64,000 bases of DNA from assembly GCF_020509005.1 (NCBI RefSeq), contig NC_063012.1, positions 1,612,001 through 1,676,000 of the forward strand. Reading direction: 5' to 3'. The position numbers and the translations under genes were made by a program. Below the pieces are notes generated by a model. The model was not told where the DNA came from. It saw only the letters and a program-made list of their open reading frames with translations, and ran no database searches. Below, one piece after another: positions 22,742-34,143 of the stretch; position 1 is the first letter of the stretch; the number at the start of each line of letters is the position of its first letter. This DNA comes from Fulvia fulva. Its lineage: Eukaryota; Ascomycota; Dothideomycetes; Mycosphaerellales; Mycosphaerellaceae.

Positions 22742-23425
22742 GTTGGGTACTTGGAAGCTGTGGCGTACATGGGATGTATGTTGTTATTCGAGATGGATGT
22801 TGTGAGTGCTGGAATTTGAGCCAGATGAGGAGTGAACATGACCTGGCAATGGGAATGTGGCGATGGGAGTTGAGAGGTGTATCCATGGTTGGCACTACAT
22901 GCCACCATTGCTCCTGCACTCTTCAGCGCTTGCAAGGACCTTGTCGAGGGAAGCAGGGCCTTCCCTTTGTAGCAAACGAAAGTGCTCAGTCGTGCCTACT
23001 GCGTTTCGTGTACAAAGGCTTCAGGCCTCGGAACGCTATCGGTGCGCTCGCTCCTGCTTGTATACGACGAGTGATTCGCCCATGCCCTGGTCTTTGGTCC
23101 GGTACTGGCGATAAGTATGGCGTTCCAGCGTTGTGAGATGCTGTACAGCAGCCGTACGGAGGGACTCCTCGCCTTCAAAAGGCCCATCCCCTTCAGCCCA
23201 ATCATCGACTAGGCAGGCCGCGATGAGCCCTTTGTCGGATGCCTGCACACGCACCGAGAGGCCGTAGGATGGCTCTAGAGGAATTATAAGAAGTCCCGGT
23301 CGCCGTGCTGTAGCACTCCTCGAGTAGGATCGAGGATATCCATGGGCACATGTCGGTCTGATCATGCAGTGCTATTGGGGTATCTCAAATATACATAACA
23401 CGCCATCGTTGCGCCAAGAACATAC
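22742..23425. other. Intergenic, no gene seen
   Basis: 684 bp between two minus-strand genes, holding the promoter of the small coiled-coil gene and the 3' flank of the PIP kinase gene. Confidence 0.5.
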
Positions 23426-24577
23426 TCAGACTGTATCTGCAAAAGGGTTCTCGGCCTGTGATACCTCGATCATGTCTGTGCACATCTTGGTGAATCGATC
23501 TCTATACTCTGGCGCGTCTGTGGTCACGCTCATGTGCCCCTTTTTGTCCACCATGTTGTACGCGTTTATGAGACCTTCCATGGCTTTGGCGTGGACTTTG
23601 TGTTTCGACCAGAAGAAGTCGAGGATAGCAGCACGATAGATGTACTTTCCATCGGCGGATCTGACTCCAGTACGCCAGCTAGGTGGCTCTGGTGGTGTGA
23701 ATGGCGGACCCTCTGGCTGTATAGTGCCTACCCCGGCGCTGGAGCTAGGGTCTGCTGACTTGGAATATGGTATGCGCACGAGAAAGAGTGAGTAATCCAC
23801 CGCGTTACACTTGGCCAGCAGAGCGGTGTCTTTCTCCAGCTGTAACTTGAAGCCCTCCGCATCATCGAGTGATAAGGTGATCTTGTCGTTGAAGTCGTCC
23901 GCGAGCTTCGATTTTGTAGCTTCGCTCGTTAGGACGCCCCCGGCGACATCCCGCTCTGGATAGAAGTAGGACATGGGCTTCAGATCGTAATTCTCCCATC
24001 TCGAAGTGTCCTGGTCTTGGCCATAGAGAATGTTCTCCATGACAATGTGGTGACTCGGAGCCAAACCGAGAATAGCTCCTACGCTCCACTGCATACATTG
24101 AAGGAAGTCGGTGATGCGAATGAGCAGCGAGGCAGGATTGGCCTGCATGTACTCAGCATAGGGTAATAGGAGATCGTCCTTGAAGAAAGAGTATTCGAAG
24201 TGGCGTGGTATGCTTTTGACTAGGTTTCTGGAGTCACTGGTGCTGAAGAAGGTAGATCCTGAGTATCCCATGTCACCTGCACTGATGTTAGCATACATAT
24301 GCTCATATTATAACGTCGAAGGAGATATACCCATGGGTTTCAAGGCAGCCGTCTCGTTGTCATCTGCGCCGAAGCTCTTCTTGTAGTCGTCCTCGCTGAC
24401 ATGCCACAAGCCTCGGAGCTCCTTGAATAGATCGTGGCGCACGCAGTCAAAGTTGAGCCAGTACAGGTAGAAGACGGCAGGCAGCCTCTTGACGATGGAC
24501 TTGCGCTTCTCGTCGCTATGCAAGATGGAGTGCGTCACAGACCGGGCAATGACCTTCTCACGACGTCCTTCGGCCAT
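23426..24577 (-). CDS. Atypical PIPK-domain protein (phosphatidylinositol phosphate kinase-like)
   Basis: Exons 24331-24577 and 23426-24276, with a 54-nt intron, giving 365 residues. The kinase core is visible. SGSTFFSTSDSRNLVKSI holds the ATP-binding Lys. PYAEYMQANPASLLIRITDFL and HHIVMENILYGQ follow. NAVDYSLFLVRI matches the IDYSLL metal/catalytic motif. GKYIYRAAILDFFWSKHKVHAKAMEGL is the C-terminal kinase segment. The DLKGS motif of canonical PIP kinases reads DLKPMS here, and no FYVE or Cpn60 domain is present. It is much shorter than Fab1 or Mss4. It may be a weak kinase or pseudokinase acting on membrane phosphoinositides. Confidence 0.8.
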
Positions 24578-24831
24578 GATGACGGCTGCCTTTCATGTGC
24601 CGACGGGCGTTGTTGTGGTTGAGAAGGAGATGCATGATCGTGGAACATGTGAACGTGCTCCTGCAACTCAAAATGTGACGTTATGGTGACCGGTAAAGTC
24701 TAAAGTGCATGTGCCAGGAACATGGATAGTGGTAAGGATATAGCATTTGCCGAAAGTGGATGCGCTAGTGATTCAATCATCACTTTACTGCAGCTCTTGC
24801 TTCAACACAGCAACCCGCCATACATGCCGAC

Positions 24832-25761
24832 ATGCCAAAGGAACGCTCCATCAACCCAGCGCAGGCTCAGCGCAAAGCCGAAAAGCAGCGCGAGATCAAC
24901 AAGAACAAGAAGAACCTCCAGAGTCAGCGCAATGAGAAACTCGCACGTCGCAACCCGGAACGACTCCAACGACAGATTGATGAGCTGAAAGAGCTCGAGG
25001 CACGAGGATCGCTGCGGCCGAAAGACAAGGAGACTTTGACACAACTCGAGAAGGACCTCAAAGGCATCCGGCGAGCACGAGATGCACTCGGTGATGCTGC
25101 GCCGAAATTTCCCAGCCACGATCGACCTGAGCGAAGAGAGCCCAGAAATGCACGGGAAGAGCAGCAGCAGCGGAGGCAGCACTTGGGCAAGAGGAGACGC
25201 GACCAGGATGAAGTGCATAGCGACAGTGAAGACACGGATCCCGAAGTACGAGACATACCCATGCCACGGGACACCCCTCCTCCCATACCGCGAGATCCCA
25301 ACCGCAAACCTTTCAAAGACCCTCAGATTGGCCCAGATGGACAGCGAGTGCCCCATGCCCTACCGACGAAGCCTGTTGCTGCCGCTGCGCCACAGGTCGT
25401 CTACACCAGTGCACCTCAGCTGCGAGACCTGAAAAAGGAAGCTACCAAATTCGTACCATCTGCTGTTCGGCAGAAGCAGAAGCAAGTCAAGGGGAACAGT
25501 GGCAGGTTGCTAGAAGCAGAGGAGATTGATAAGTTGGAGAAATCTGGCTACTACGCGGCTGGCCAAGCGGCGAAAGCGGCGGAGCTCGAGGCACGATTCG
25601 ACCAAACAGCCCACGAAGTGGCTGCTGAAGCACCGGATGTAGACATGGACGAAGAAATGAGGAGGTTTGAGCAAGACATAGGCAGTATCTACCCTGCCGA
25701 AGACGAGAAGCTGCCCAGCAGGACTGTGGCTGTGGAAGAAGTGGAGGATGCTGGTGATTGA
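24832..25761 (+). CDS. WBP11-like pre-mRNA splicing protein
   Basis: Single exon of 309 residues. The N-terminus (PKERSINPAQAQRKAEKQ, then REINKNKKNLQSQRNEKLARRNPERLQRQIDEL) is the basic Wbp11 domain, residues about 1-80. The middle is basic and proline-rich (PMPRDTPPPIPRDPNRKPF), of the kind bound by WW domains. The C-terminal third has KFVPSAVRQKQKQ and an acidic tail with FEQDIGSIYP. Known homologues associate with late spliceosomes and the PQBP1/PP1 network in the nucleus. Confidence 0.85.
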   Translation: MPKERSINPAQAQRKAEKQREINKNKKNLQSQRNEKLARRNPERLQRQIDELKELEARGSLRPKDKETLTQLEKDLKGIRRARDALGDAAPKFPSHDRPERREPRNAREEQQQRRQHLGKRRRDQDEVHSDSEDTDPEVRDIPMPRDTPPPIPRDPNRKPFKDPQIGPDGQRVPHALPTKPVAAAAPQVVYTSAPQLRDLKKEATKFVPSAVRQKQKQVKGNSGRLLEAEEIDKLEKSGYYAAGQAAKAAELEARFDQTAHEVAAEAPDVDMDEEMRRFEQDIGSIYPAEDEKLPSRTVAVEEVEDAGD

Positions 25762-27472
25762 GACTGGAAGTATTCCGCTACGACCGATTACATATCTTTG
25801 TCCCTCAGACGTGTGTTGTACTCACGTCCAAGTTCGGTGTATCTCAAAGGTGGGTTACGGTCATGATGCCGTCCGCTGATGGAGAAACAGACGATGTACC
25901 AGGTAATCGGTATTAAGCAAGACAAGCTTATCCGTGACATCCGCTACCGAACATCAAGAAACTACATGACAGCCGACTCGTGCTCACGGTTAGAAGCTTC
26001 TTCTCTTTCCACCTTGTCTCCGGGCATCTGTTCTGAACTTCCAAGTCCTTCATCACGATATCAACCCCTGGGACACTACGAAGCATCACAAACATCAGAG
26101 ATCATCAATCACAATCGATGGTTATTACTCACTACGCCAGTTTCCCGAAACCCATCGCTTCAAAATCATTGATATGGGCTAGAGCCGTACTAAACCCTGC
26201 CAGCACTGTCACAGATCGGATAGCTGGCGACCTTACGTCAAGAGGGACGCGAAAACTTGTCGAGAACTATGGGCTGAGAGGACCTTGTCATCTGGATAGA
26301 GTCGGACAACTACGACCAAGAGACTGAAAGGATCGTCTTGCACCTTCAACATAACCTACAACTGCGATAATCCAGGACTGAGACGCACTACTTCATCGTA
26401 TCATCATAGCCATATCATCTATGGTAAGTAGACTTCGCAGTCGTTGGGTCTACCCGCGCGGTTTCTGTCACACAGTGTACCCCAATGACATGCCATCAAT
26501 CTTGTACAGCTCGTAATTTTCAAGCCCAAAGTCGCAAGGTGGAAAACAAGCTAACATATCAATCGATCAGCTGCTGCTCTCAGCGATCTCAGCTGGGATC
26601 TTCATCGCTGTCGCGCCCTTGAGTATTGCCATTCCAATCTTGGGTACCGTCGCGCCCCTGTGGGCACCTTGTCTGCATTGCGGCCGGAAACACTCGAGGC
26701 GGACTGGTGGACATCTACTACACTACGGGAACCCGGCGGTTGATTGTCTGCATTGTTGGCGAGATAGCGTGACAAGCGACGACAATGTCAGCGCGACACC
26801 AAAGGCCGTACATGGGACATCGTCAGATGAAAAGCACTGTCATTATCGGACGGGAAAGACACAAAAACCGTCCAAGAGGGCTCGAAAAGACGGTGGATGC
26901 AAAGATAATGGCCTGTTGGTGGTGGTTCGCGTTCAAGAGGTGGCTGCAAACGAAGTTTGAAGGACCCCGTGTTGCCTCTTCAGGAGCAGAGAAAGATGAT
27001 GTCCATAGGGGAGAGATTGATAGAAATATACTGTCAGAAAAGCAAGGCAGAGGCAAAGGGGACAAACTTGAGTAGAGCAATAGAAGTAGTGTCGATACAG
27101 ACAGGGTGATCTTGGACCACACTCCTGACTATATAGAATTTGAGCGATGATGGCTCAGTCAGTGGCTTCAAAGTTGTCAATCCTCGAATGTGCAGATCCA
27201 GACGATGGCACGTGTCCTCTCACATGTCCCTCACAGCACTAGTGCACGTGACTTTGTGGAAATGTCGGCGAGCGGTTTGTTTACCTCCGACACAGCAAGG
27301 ATTCTCGAGCGCGACGTCTCACCTACAGAACACGCAACTTCGACCCGACACAATCCAATTGCTCGACCTGATCTTCTGCAGCGACGAGGCTGGGCCCGAT
27401 CAGCAGCATACACGACAGCACTATCGCGCAGCGCTTCATCCGCAGGTCTTTGCTGCATAAGATACACCCCAC
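25762..27472. other. Intergenic (1.7 kb)
   Basis: Holds one weak candidate small spliced gene (listed separately) and the promoter of the Cep57-like gene. No other supported feature. Confidence 0.45.
26421..26960 (+). CDS. Possible small spliced gene with hydrophobic N-terminus (weak)
   Basis: An ATG at 26421-26423 is followed directly by GTAAGT. A good acceptor with branch site GCTAACA ends at 26570. The next frame reads LLLSAISAGIFIAVAPLSI, a signal- or membrane-like stretch, then CLHCGRKHSRR and CLHCWRD, and ends at 26960. The tail is low in domain character. Support is only splice signals plus hydrophobicity; it may be non-coding. Confidence 0.2.
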
Positions 27473-30304
27473 ATGGCCGCTTCGCGATCGCGTTTCGCGA
27501 ACGCCAACCGCGCCAGTTCGCCCAACGACGATGTTTACCAGACGGCCACCCAGACCAGCTTCCAGGACGTGATCCAGTCGACGCCTCAGCAACAGGACTT
27601 CTCCCTGCAGGACGATGCCTTTCCGCGGCCATACGATCAGCAAAGCGGTGATAGCAGCACCGACATGTTGATAGAGATGGGTCGAGGCACGAAGCGCGCG
27701 CAGGACTACGACATGTCTTCCAACGCGATTTTCAGCTTTGGCAACGACAACAGTCAGTACGAGGTCACGGGCACACCACCTGTCCGCCCCAATCATGCTC
27801 TGCGGAAACAAGCATCCGTCAGAAGTGCCAAGCAGCGCGCTGTATCCGAGAAAATGCCTACTCGAAGGGAAGATGCGGCCCGGGAGAACACACAGCGCTC
27901 TGGGACACTTAGAGTGCGCAGCTCCCGCTTTACAGCTGCACAGCATGTATCGGCAGCTTATACCGCAGTACCGACACGATACACAGCTGAAGGAGGCCTG
28001 CAGATGGGGGATCAGCCGACGCCGCGCCGTACAGCAAGTGCAGCTGCCCACATCGAGTCAGCAGCGTACACGACCAGTCAGTCGTTCATGCTACCAGACA
28101 TGGCAGATATGACCGCTATGATTGCGGGTGGGACGCCGGTGTTCAGAAAACCTGCGGCATCACGCTCGCGGTTCACATTCAATGCTCCCAAGCAGCCCGC
28201 TCAGCTGCATCATCCCATAGATGGCGCTGCCATACCGAATGATGAGAAGTATATCTTCGCGTCTATTGGTCTTCTGCAGGAAAAGGTTGCGTCGCTGGAG
28301 TCAGAGAACAGCGAAGCGAGAAAGAGAGCAGAGGAATATGAAGCTGAGATTCTCGAGCTCCGAAGTCAACTGCAAGCAGCCAGACGTCGTCCTGGCAGCG
28401 CTCTTGGCTCTGAAGACGATTCAATTCAGCATGGAGGCTCGCACACCGACATCGCCAGATTAGAAGCAAGAATCAAGGCCTTACAGGCGCAAGTGGACAA
28501 GGCCGAACGAAAGACCAGCATTGCCGAGATCACCAAGAGTCGTGTGACTAAGGAGCGCGATGTGATCATGGCGCAAATTACCACCGCATATGTGAACAAC
28601 GAGGAGCTTGCCAGTGAGAACGATGCGTTGAGAGAGAGCCAGGAAGAATTCCAGAACGAGGTAGATGAGCTTAAGAATCAAGTCGTGTCGCTTGCCAGCG
28701 AGAATAACGATTTGCGCGCTAAGCTGGGAGCTCACAAAACCTCGCGGGCAAACGAAAGCGCTCGATCAATACGGGACAACCAAGCAGGGTCTGGAGATGA
28801 TGGACCCATGAGGACGGAAGAGAGCAGGCGAGATTCGCTGTCTGCTTCGCGTGCTGTTAAGCATAGTAGGGAATCATCAACAGGCATTGCCCAAAACAAG
28901 CAAGATCCTACCACAGCCGAGCAGCGGGGAACTGCTGCATCAAACCAAGATGACTCCTTCGTGCGCGATATTGCCACGGCGATAGCGCGAGAGACTCAGA
29001 AGATACGACAGCAAGCTTCTATCAAGTTGCAAGATCCACGCGAGGCTCGTAGTGAGAGTCGTGGTCCGAGAGGTCTGCATTCTCGATCCCTATCACGAAC
29101 CCGCAGAGACACTGCACCGGAGACGCACCATTCATCCAAGCGTCATGTCTCAGCACCAGCAGGGATGGAAGTGGATGATGCTGTGACTGCCACGGAAGTT
29201 GACCTGACTCGAAAGTCTCGACGTTCTTCGTTCGGTAGGGCAGCTGATGGTGGTGTATCAACTGAGGAAGACTTGACCATTCTCAGCGATCTGGACGATG
29301 ATGCGATGGCAGCCCTGCGTAGGAAGCTGGAGGAAGAAAGACGTACCGGCCGACTGCACAAAAAGCCCTTGTATCAGAGCTTGAAGGACAACGACACCAC
29401 CAGATCTTTGACGCGACAAAGCATGCCGCGGAAGTCGTCGTTGAAAGATCTCACCGGAAGAGCAGAGCGTCTTACTCTCGGGGACGGCACCGTGGACGAT
29501 TTCCTCAGAGCTGCAAAGACAGTACGAGTCCAGTCGCCACATTCGTCGTTCAACGACGTGCAAGCCGGCCAGCAGGACACAGATGTGGGCGATGAATCAA
29601 TCCTCAGCAATACCAGCCGCCGTCGAAGAAGGTCATCCGGTGCCGAGGGCATGACTTCAGCCTTCATCATTCCAGACATCACTATGAACGTCAATCAGCC
29701 TTTGCTAGCAACGCTCAGCAAGCCCTCTTGCATCAACCATGATGCCATCAATTGCACCGTCTGCCCAGATTCTGCCAAGACTAGCACAATACCGCAGCCA
29801 ATCCCGGTCACAGACCGAGACATCGATGTTACGGACGCCACACTCCGCCCAGCTCAAGCACCGGCCGACGCTTTAGCAATGGTGATCAAGAACCTGAGCG
29901 ATGAGGTGGCTCACCTCAGAGTCCAGCGCGAGGTCCACAGCCAGCAATACAACCAGCACGACCCTGCTATCTCGAAGCGACGGCGACACAGCCTCAAGGC
30001 CAAGATTGAGGCACTTACGTCCCAAATTGAGACCCGCAGCGACCAGATTTATGCCCTATACGATGTTCTCGAGGGACAGAAGCAGGCAGGGCAGCTCAAG
30101 ACTGAGACTAAGTCAGTGGAGATGACCCAGCAGGATGTGGAGGACACCCTTACAAGCATTGGGCTCGATCCAGCTGAACTGTCAGGTCATGTGGGCAGGA
30201 AGGCGCCTGCAGGTTTCGACGGCATTGACGATGTTAGTGATGAGAGTGAATTGCCGTGGGAAGGACTGAGTGATGTTGAGAGTGAGATCGGGCAAGGACG
30301 ATAG
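27473..30304 (+). CDS. Cep57/Ppc89-like spindle-pole-body microtubule-binding protein
   Basis: Single exon of 943 residues from the ATG at 27473. The first 250 residues are low-complexity, with short motifs such as NAIFSFGNDNSQYE and FMLPDMADMTAMIAGGTPVF. A coiled coil spans about 265-420 (IFASIGLLQEKVASLESEN onward). Near residue 800 lies ALAMVIKNLSDEVAHLRVQ, followed by YNQHDPAISKRRRHSLKAKI and IETRSDQIYALYDVLEGQ. That block is the Cep57 microtubule-binding domain. Known relatives (S. pombe Ppc89) anchor the spindle pole body. The serine- and arginine-rich stretch between the two regions suggests phosphorylation, which is inference. Confidence 0.82.
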   Translation: MAASRSRFANANRASSPNDDVYQTATQTSFQDVIQSTPQQQDFSLQDDAFPRPYDQQSGDSSTDMLIEMGRGTKRAQDYDMSSNAIFSFGNDNSQYEVTGTPPVRPNHALRKQASVRSAKQRAVSEKMPTRREDAARENTQRSGTLRVRSSRFTAAQHVSAAYTAVPTRYTAEGGLQMGDQPTPRRTASAAAHIESAAYTTSQSFMLPDMADMTAMIAGGTPVFRKPAASRSRFTFNAPKQPAQLHHPIDGAAIPNDEKYIFASIGLLQEKVASLESENSEARKRAEEYEAEILELRSQLQAARRRPGSALGSEDDSIQHGGSHTDIARLEARIKALQAQVDKAERKTSIAEITKSRVTKERDVIMAQITTAYVNNEELASENDALRESQEEFQNEVDELKNQVVSLASENNDLRAKLGAHKTSRANESARSIRDNQAGSGDDGPMRTEESRRDSLSASRAVKHSRESSTGIAQNKQDPTTAEQRGTAASNQDDSFVRDIATAIARETQKIRQQASIKLQDPREARSESRGPRGLHSRSLSRTRRDTAPETHHSSKRHVSAPAGMEVDDAVTATEVDLTRKSRRSSFGRAADGGVSTEEDLTILSDLDDDAMAALRRKLEEERRTGRLHKKPLYQSLKDNDTTRSLTRQSMPRKSSLKDLTGRAERLTLGDGTVDDFLRAAKTVRVQSPHSSFNDVQAGQQDTDVGDESILSNTSRRRRRSSGAEGMTSAFIIPDITMNVNQPLLATLSKPSCINHDAINCTVCPDSAKTSTIPQPIPVTDRDIDVTDATLRPAQAPADALAMVIKNLSDEVAHLRVQREVHSQQYNQHDPAISKRRRHSLKAKIEALTSQIETRSDQIYALYDVLEGQKQAGQLKTETKSVEMTQQDVEDTLTSIGLDPAELSGHVGRKAPAGFDGIDDVSDESELPWEGLSDVESEIGQGR

Positions 30305-30447
30305 GTCCCGTGTGCTTGGTGTACGCTCGTTGTTCGGCGTGGGCTGGATAGATGGATAGATTATTGCTTTGCCCTAGGCAAGGTCGGCTGCTCATGATAG
30401 ATACTCTCAATATACGGCTGATCGTCCACGGCAACCTCGCCTCATCA

Positions 30448-31380
30448 TCAGATCTTGACCGTCCGAAACTGCTCCAACGCACAAACGCCTTGCGCTACCG
30501 CCTCAGAGTCATCCGCATCTGCAAGACCTCCCATCAGCCCTCGATATGCCTCCCACATGCCATACGTATTCAAATCGCTCCCTTGCCGTCTGAAGAACTC
30601 CTCCACTAATGCAGAGTACTCCCTCGAATCCATATCCTGCACCTCCACAATATCATACATCTCATTGACGCGGCCACATAGCGCGACCATGGGACCTCGC
30701 CATTCGCTTCCTGTTTTATTCTTGGTTGCTGCGTCGATGGCCTGGATGAGATGTGCGGTTTAGCAGGAGACACGAAGTGCTGGCATGACCTACGAATATG
30801 ACTTACACCAGTCCGCCCCTCAAACCTCATCAAAAACATATCATCATAAGCCAAATACACACACGCTCCCTAACCCCCTCCATCGTTCTCAAGAGTCAAA
30901 TGCACCGGAACCTTCTCCCCGGGACAAATCGTCCCAGCACCCCATTTCCCATTTGCGCGGAATAATCGACATGTTCGAAGCTTTCACTTTCATCCCCTCC
31001 GCCGAGATCGAAACGTTTGACTTTGAGCCAGATCACTTGCGGCTCGGGGTCGTGGGGTGGGAAGTAGAGGCAGCGACGCATGTGAGGACCCGGGGCCTGG
31101 AGGCTTTGTGGGAACGTGCGGCAGAGGAGTTTGTGCGAGGGGTACCTTAGTCTTTGCGTTGGCAGGGCGGGGAGCAGTATTTGAGGGGTTTGCAGCGGGA
31201 GCATTGGTGTGTTGCTGGGAAGGTGCAGATGGGGCAGAGGGTGAGTGGGTGGCATGGTTTGGATGTGTTGGGGTGTGGTGTGGTGTGATGCTGGGTGTAG
31301 TCGATGTAGGGTTTGTGGATACTTGATTTGGAGGGCGCGTTTGACGGAAGCGCGTCGCGCCAAGCATCGAGAAGTGGCAA
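30448..31380 (-). pseudogene. MYND zinc-finger protein gene, broken in at least three places
   Basis: Protein-like segments occur in different frames on the minus strand. MPLLDAWRDALP leads to CPICTFPATHQCSRC, then YCSPPCQRKD (MYND cysteines), ending in TAA near 31147. The rest of the finger (YPSHKLLCRTF) and PQVIWLKVKRFDLGGG continue in another frame, as if about 5 nt had been inserted. After FEHVDY the frame changes again to FRANGKWGAGTICPGEKV and VPVHLTLENDGGG. An in-frame TAG follows near 30870, then GACVYLAYDDMFLMRFEGRTG. A normal intron (about 30742-30810) leads to the last exon (AIDAATKNKTGSEW to LEQFRTVKI, stop at 30448). No GT-AG introns explain the first three breaks. MYND fingers mediate protein-protein contacts. 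Confidence 0.65.
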
Positions 31381-31562
31381 AAGAGTGGCAGGGTATCAGA
31401 ACTGTCAGCAAGAGTAAACATCACCTTTTGGCTATGCATGCGATTCGTCGGGCGATGCTATTGGAAGTCGTCAGAATAAAGTGCTACGCTATAACGCTCA
31501 AACAAGAAACACTGGATGTTGCCCGACAAAGGCAGAGCCCGCACGGCTCGCTGCTCGTCCTT

Positions 31563-32894
31563 CTACAAAAATTTCTGTGTTGGCGCTTTCGTCGTCGGTC
31601 GTCTTTTGATGTTGAAGAGATTTTTGAGCTTGCGCAGACGCGATTCGCGCGCCTTATCTTGTTCTGCGATTTCTGCTCTGGACAGTCGCACCGGCGAGTC
31701 TTGTGACTGAGGAGTCCCTTCATCGTCTACTTCCTCTCCGTCGTTCTCAGCACGAAGACGATCAGATCGCCGCCGATGATCTCGTGCTGCGGTTGCGACT
31801 ACACGCTGCAGGATCTGAATAGCGTTCAAGCCATGCAGACTGCCTGTGGCTTGCTGTGTCTGCGAATTCCTCCAAGGACAGTGATCTCGATGTGTCTCCA
31901 CCAGATCTAGCACGGCATCGTCGGCATCCTCTTCGTGATCCGAGCTCCTGCTCCGGGGACGCTTGTAGTCAGGCTGATACAACCAGAGCCCAATTCGTTG
32001 GAAGCAGGCATCACATGTCAGCAGTTGATTACCGGAGTCTGAGACTCCGCGCCAGCCGTGCATTGCGATCTCGAATGCTTTGCTCATATGCTGGTCTGGT
32101 GGCGTAGTGATGCCCAGCACATCGTGCGGTAGCTCGTGTACCAACTTGTGGCTGGACGTATCGACAGTTCGGGTGGTGATGTGCTCCACAGAACCGTATA
32201 TGGCGGATATGGAATGAAGTCTTTGTCTCAACTCCGGCTGCCAAACCGACGGGCGTACTACTGGCAAGCGGTAAACGTCGTCCTTACAGCCTTGCTGGTG
32301 CCAGAGACACGATGAAGCATGACCGTCCACAATCTCGGCTTTGTAGCGCTCTGCCAGCGCTTCCTCGAGCGCTGATGTGGCATCCTCGTCCTCCTCATTC
32401 TCATCGTCGGCGTCATCTTCAGCGGGCGTTGGCTTGGTCGGTATATCAAGACTGACGACGACTCTTCTCTCACAGCCACGGCGACAGGCGACCGTGTTCA
32501 CGTCCACGCAAACCCATCCACGCTTTGCCCAGGCGACTTCGTTGACAACATCTGGCTTCGGATGCCACAAAGACACGCTGCTGAAGGTCTTCAGGCGCGC
32601 GAGGAATGTTTCCTGTGACCATGGCGAGAAGTGTGGGGGAGTGCTGTTGGGTTTGGGAGCGTTCTTGCCTCGCGACAAGGATATCACCGACGCATCAAGC
32701 GAGCCGGTCGAGGTGCTGTGTCGAAGTCGCTTCCGCACGCGCTCTCGAGCTTCATCGAAGGCAGCGGCAGACGATCGCTCAGCGCTGGACGAGGAAGGCG
32801 TATCGGAGACAGTCTTTGGTGGCGCGGTGGCATTGGTAAGAGCGTCCAGCGCCTTGTAGAACTTACGCTTGCTTGTCGCTATGGCCTCTGGCAT
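31563..32894 (-). CDS. C3HC zinc-finger / Rsm1-like protein
   Basis: Single exon of 443 residues. The zf-C3HC region (about 90-250) starts PWSQETFLARLKTFSSVSLW, followed by WAKRGWVCVDVNTVACRRGC and then EIVDGHASSCLWHQQGC. These give the C, C, H-C spacing of the family. A second half-finger (TCDACFQRIGLWLY, HRDHCPW) matches the Rsm1 domain. The tail is basic (SRLRKLKNLFNIKRRP). Relatives are S. pombe Rsm1 in mRNA export and vertebrate NIPA at nuclear pores, so a nuclear role is likely. Confidence 0.85.
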   Translation of the reverse strand: MPEAIATSKRKFYKALDALTNATAPPKTVSDTPSSSSAERSSAAAFDEARERVRKRLRHSTSTGSLDASVISLSRGKNAPKPNSTPPHFSPWSQETFLARLKTFSSVSLWHPKPDVVNEVAWAKRGWVCVDVNTVACRRGCERRVVVSLDIPTKPTPAEDDADDENEEDEDATSALEEALAERYKAEIVDGHASSCLWHQQGCKDDVYRLPVVRPSVWQPELRQRLHSISAIYGSVEHITTRTVDTSSHKLVHELPHDVLGITTPPDQHMSKAFEIAMHGWRGVSDSGNQLLTCDACFQRIGLWLYQPDYKRPRSRSSDHEEDADDAVLDLVETHRDHCPWRNSQTQQATGSLHGLNAIQILQRVVATAARDHRRRSDRLRAENDGEEVDDEGTPQSQDSPVRLSRAEIAEQDKARESRLRKLKNLFNIKRRPTTKAPTQKFL

Positions 32895-34143
32895 CGTGAG
32901 GTGGGTGCATGTATTGTGCGAAGAGACACAAAGACAGAAGAGCGATTATCAGTGCTGTCATTGTCAGAGCTGACCGAGCTAAATATTACACGCTAGATGC
33001 GCGACACACGTGATTGCACCAGCTCCTGCTGTTTCACAAGCTGCCCGCTGCATGCTACACTCCTGATCATCAACAACGCTTTCTCTTTCAGAACCATCTG
33101 CGCCACTTAAGGCCTCGGTCAAAGACGTACTGCTCATTCTCCCGTCACGATTCATCGTTACTCGAGTGAACGCACCTGTCTCACCACACCAAGGACGATC
33201 CGCAGTGCCTGCACCACCATCTGGTGTACCCATCCTGTCCTGCCTGTACACTTGCATGACCTCGGACGAACGTCGTTACCTAGTCTTCAAGCTCCTTTGT
33301 GGACACTGGAATGTCGAAGCACTATGCTCTCTTGGCATACTTGATGTCGTCTGGACTCTCATTTCCTCCTATGCCGTCCAGATAAGCACTCCGCAAACGT
33401 GTTTTGACTTCGCCGTGCGTGCTCAACCCACAGAATGGTTGTCAACCAAGCATTTCCAGGCGACATGACCCTGGTTTCACCAGTCGACTGTAAGCGACTC
33501 GCGTCACCCGGCTATTGGGATATCTGAAAGGGAGTGTAGCTTTGTACTGGTGATCCACGAGTCGACGATCTGCTAAGGAGAATCAATGGATATCGTCCGC
33601 AGATTCACGCCACGCATGGTATGGTCATTGACGGGAAAGCTACAAATGTTGCCACTCATTGCGCAATTATCAGCAACGCGACATCGTTATCGATTGCTCG
33701 CGAGCCGTGATGCTTGCAACTATCACAGGTTTAACTTCGGATGATCCCGACAGCCTCACAAGGGACACGAGAGCTTATCCCAACATGTGAAACTATTCGT
33801 GTAAACACGAATCAAGGTATACGTCAGCACGTGTTGTTGTGCAGCGACGACCATGCACCCAGCTCGGTCATTCTGTCGCTCCTGCGAAAGCAGGTGCAGC
33901 AGAATGCGTCTTCATCTCTCCAGTATCTACTTCCTCGCAGCCTGTCGTTAGCTCTCACCAAGCCGCTACCCGCCGACCGAATCGCTCAACGCGCCTACTT
34001 GCTCTAAAAATTACCCGAAGAAGCCGCTGCCTGCACAACGGGCATTTGGAATCTACCGAGCACAGCAGAATGTGGCACTAAAACGTCCCTGATCCTACGC
34101 AGCCTCAGATTCCTTCAATGTCCCGTAGGCATTCGAAGCCAGC
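32895..34143. other. Divergent intergenic region (1.25 kb)
   Basis: Separates the C3HC gene (-) from the GT90 gene (+) and holds both promoters. The open frame at 33166-33468 lacks recognisable features. Confidence 0.5.

Noticed and set aside
26823..27122. Minus-strand leucine/serine-rich frame that looks like a signal peptide
   Set aside because: The composition follows a purine-rich plus strand; there is no continuation or homology.
13597..31380. Repeat-induced point mutation as the cause of all lesions
   Set aside because: Some stops fit C-to-T changes, but indels dominate in other genes and the surrounding codons are not depleted in CpA in any obvious way. A computed RIP index would be needed.
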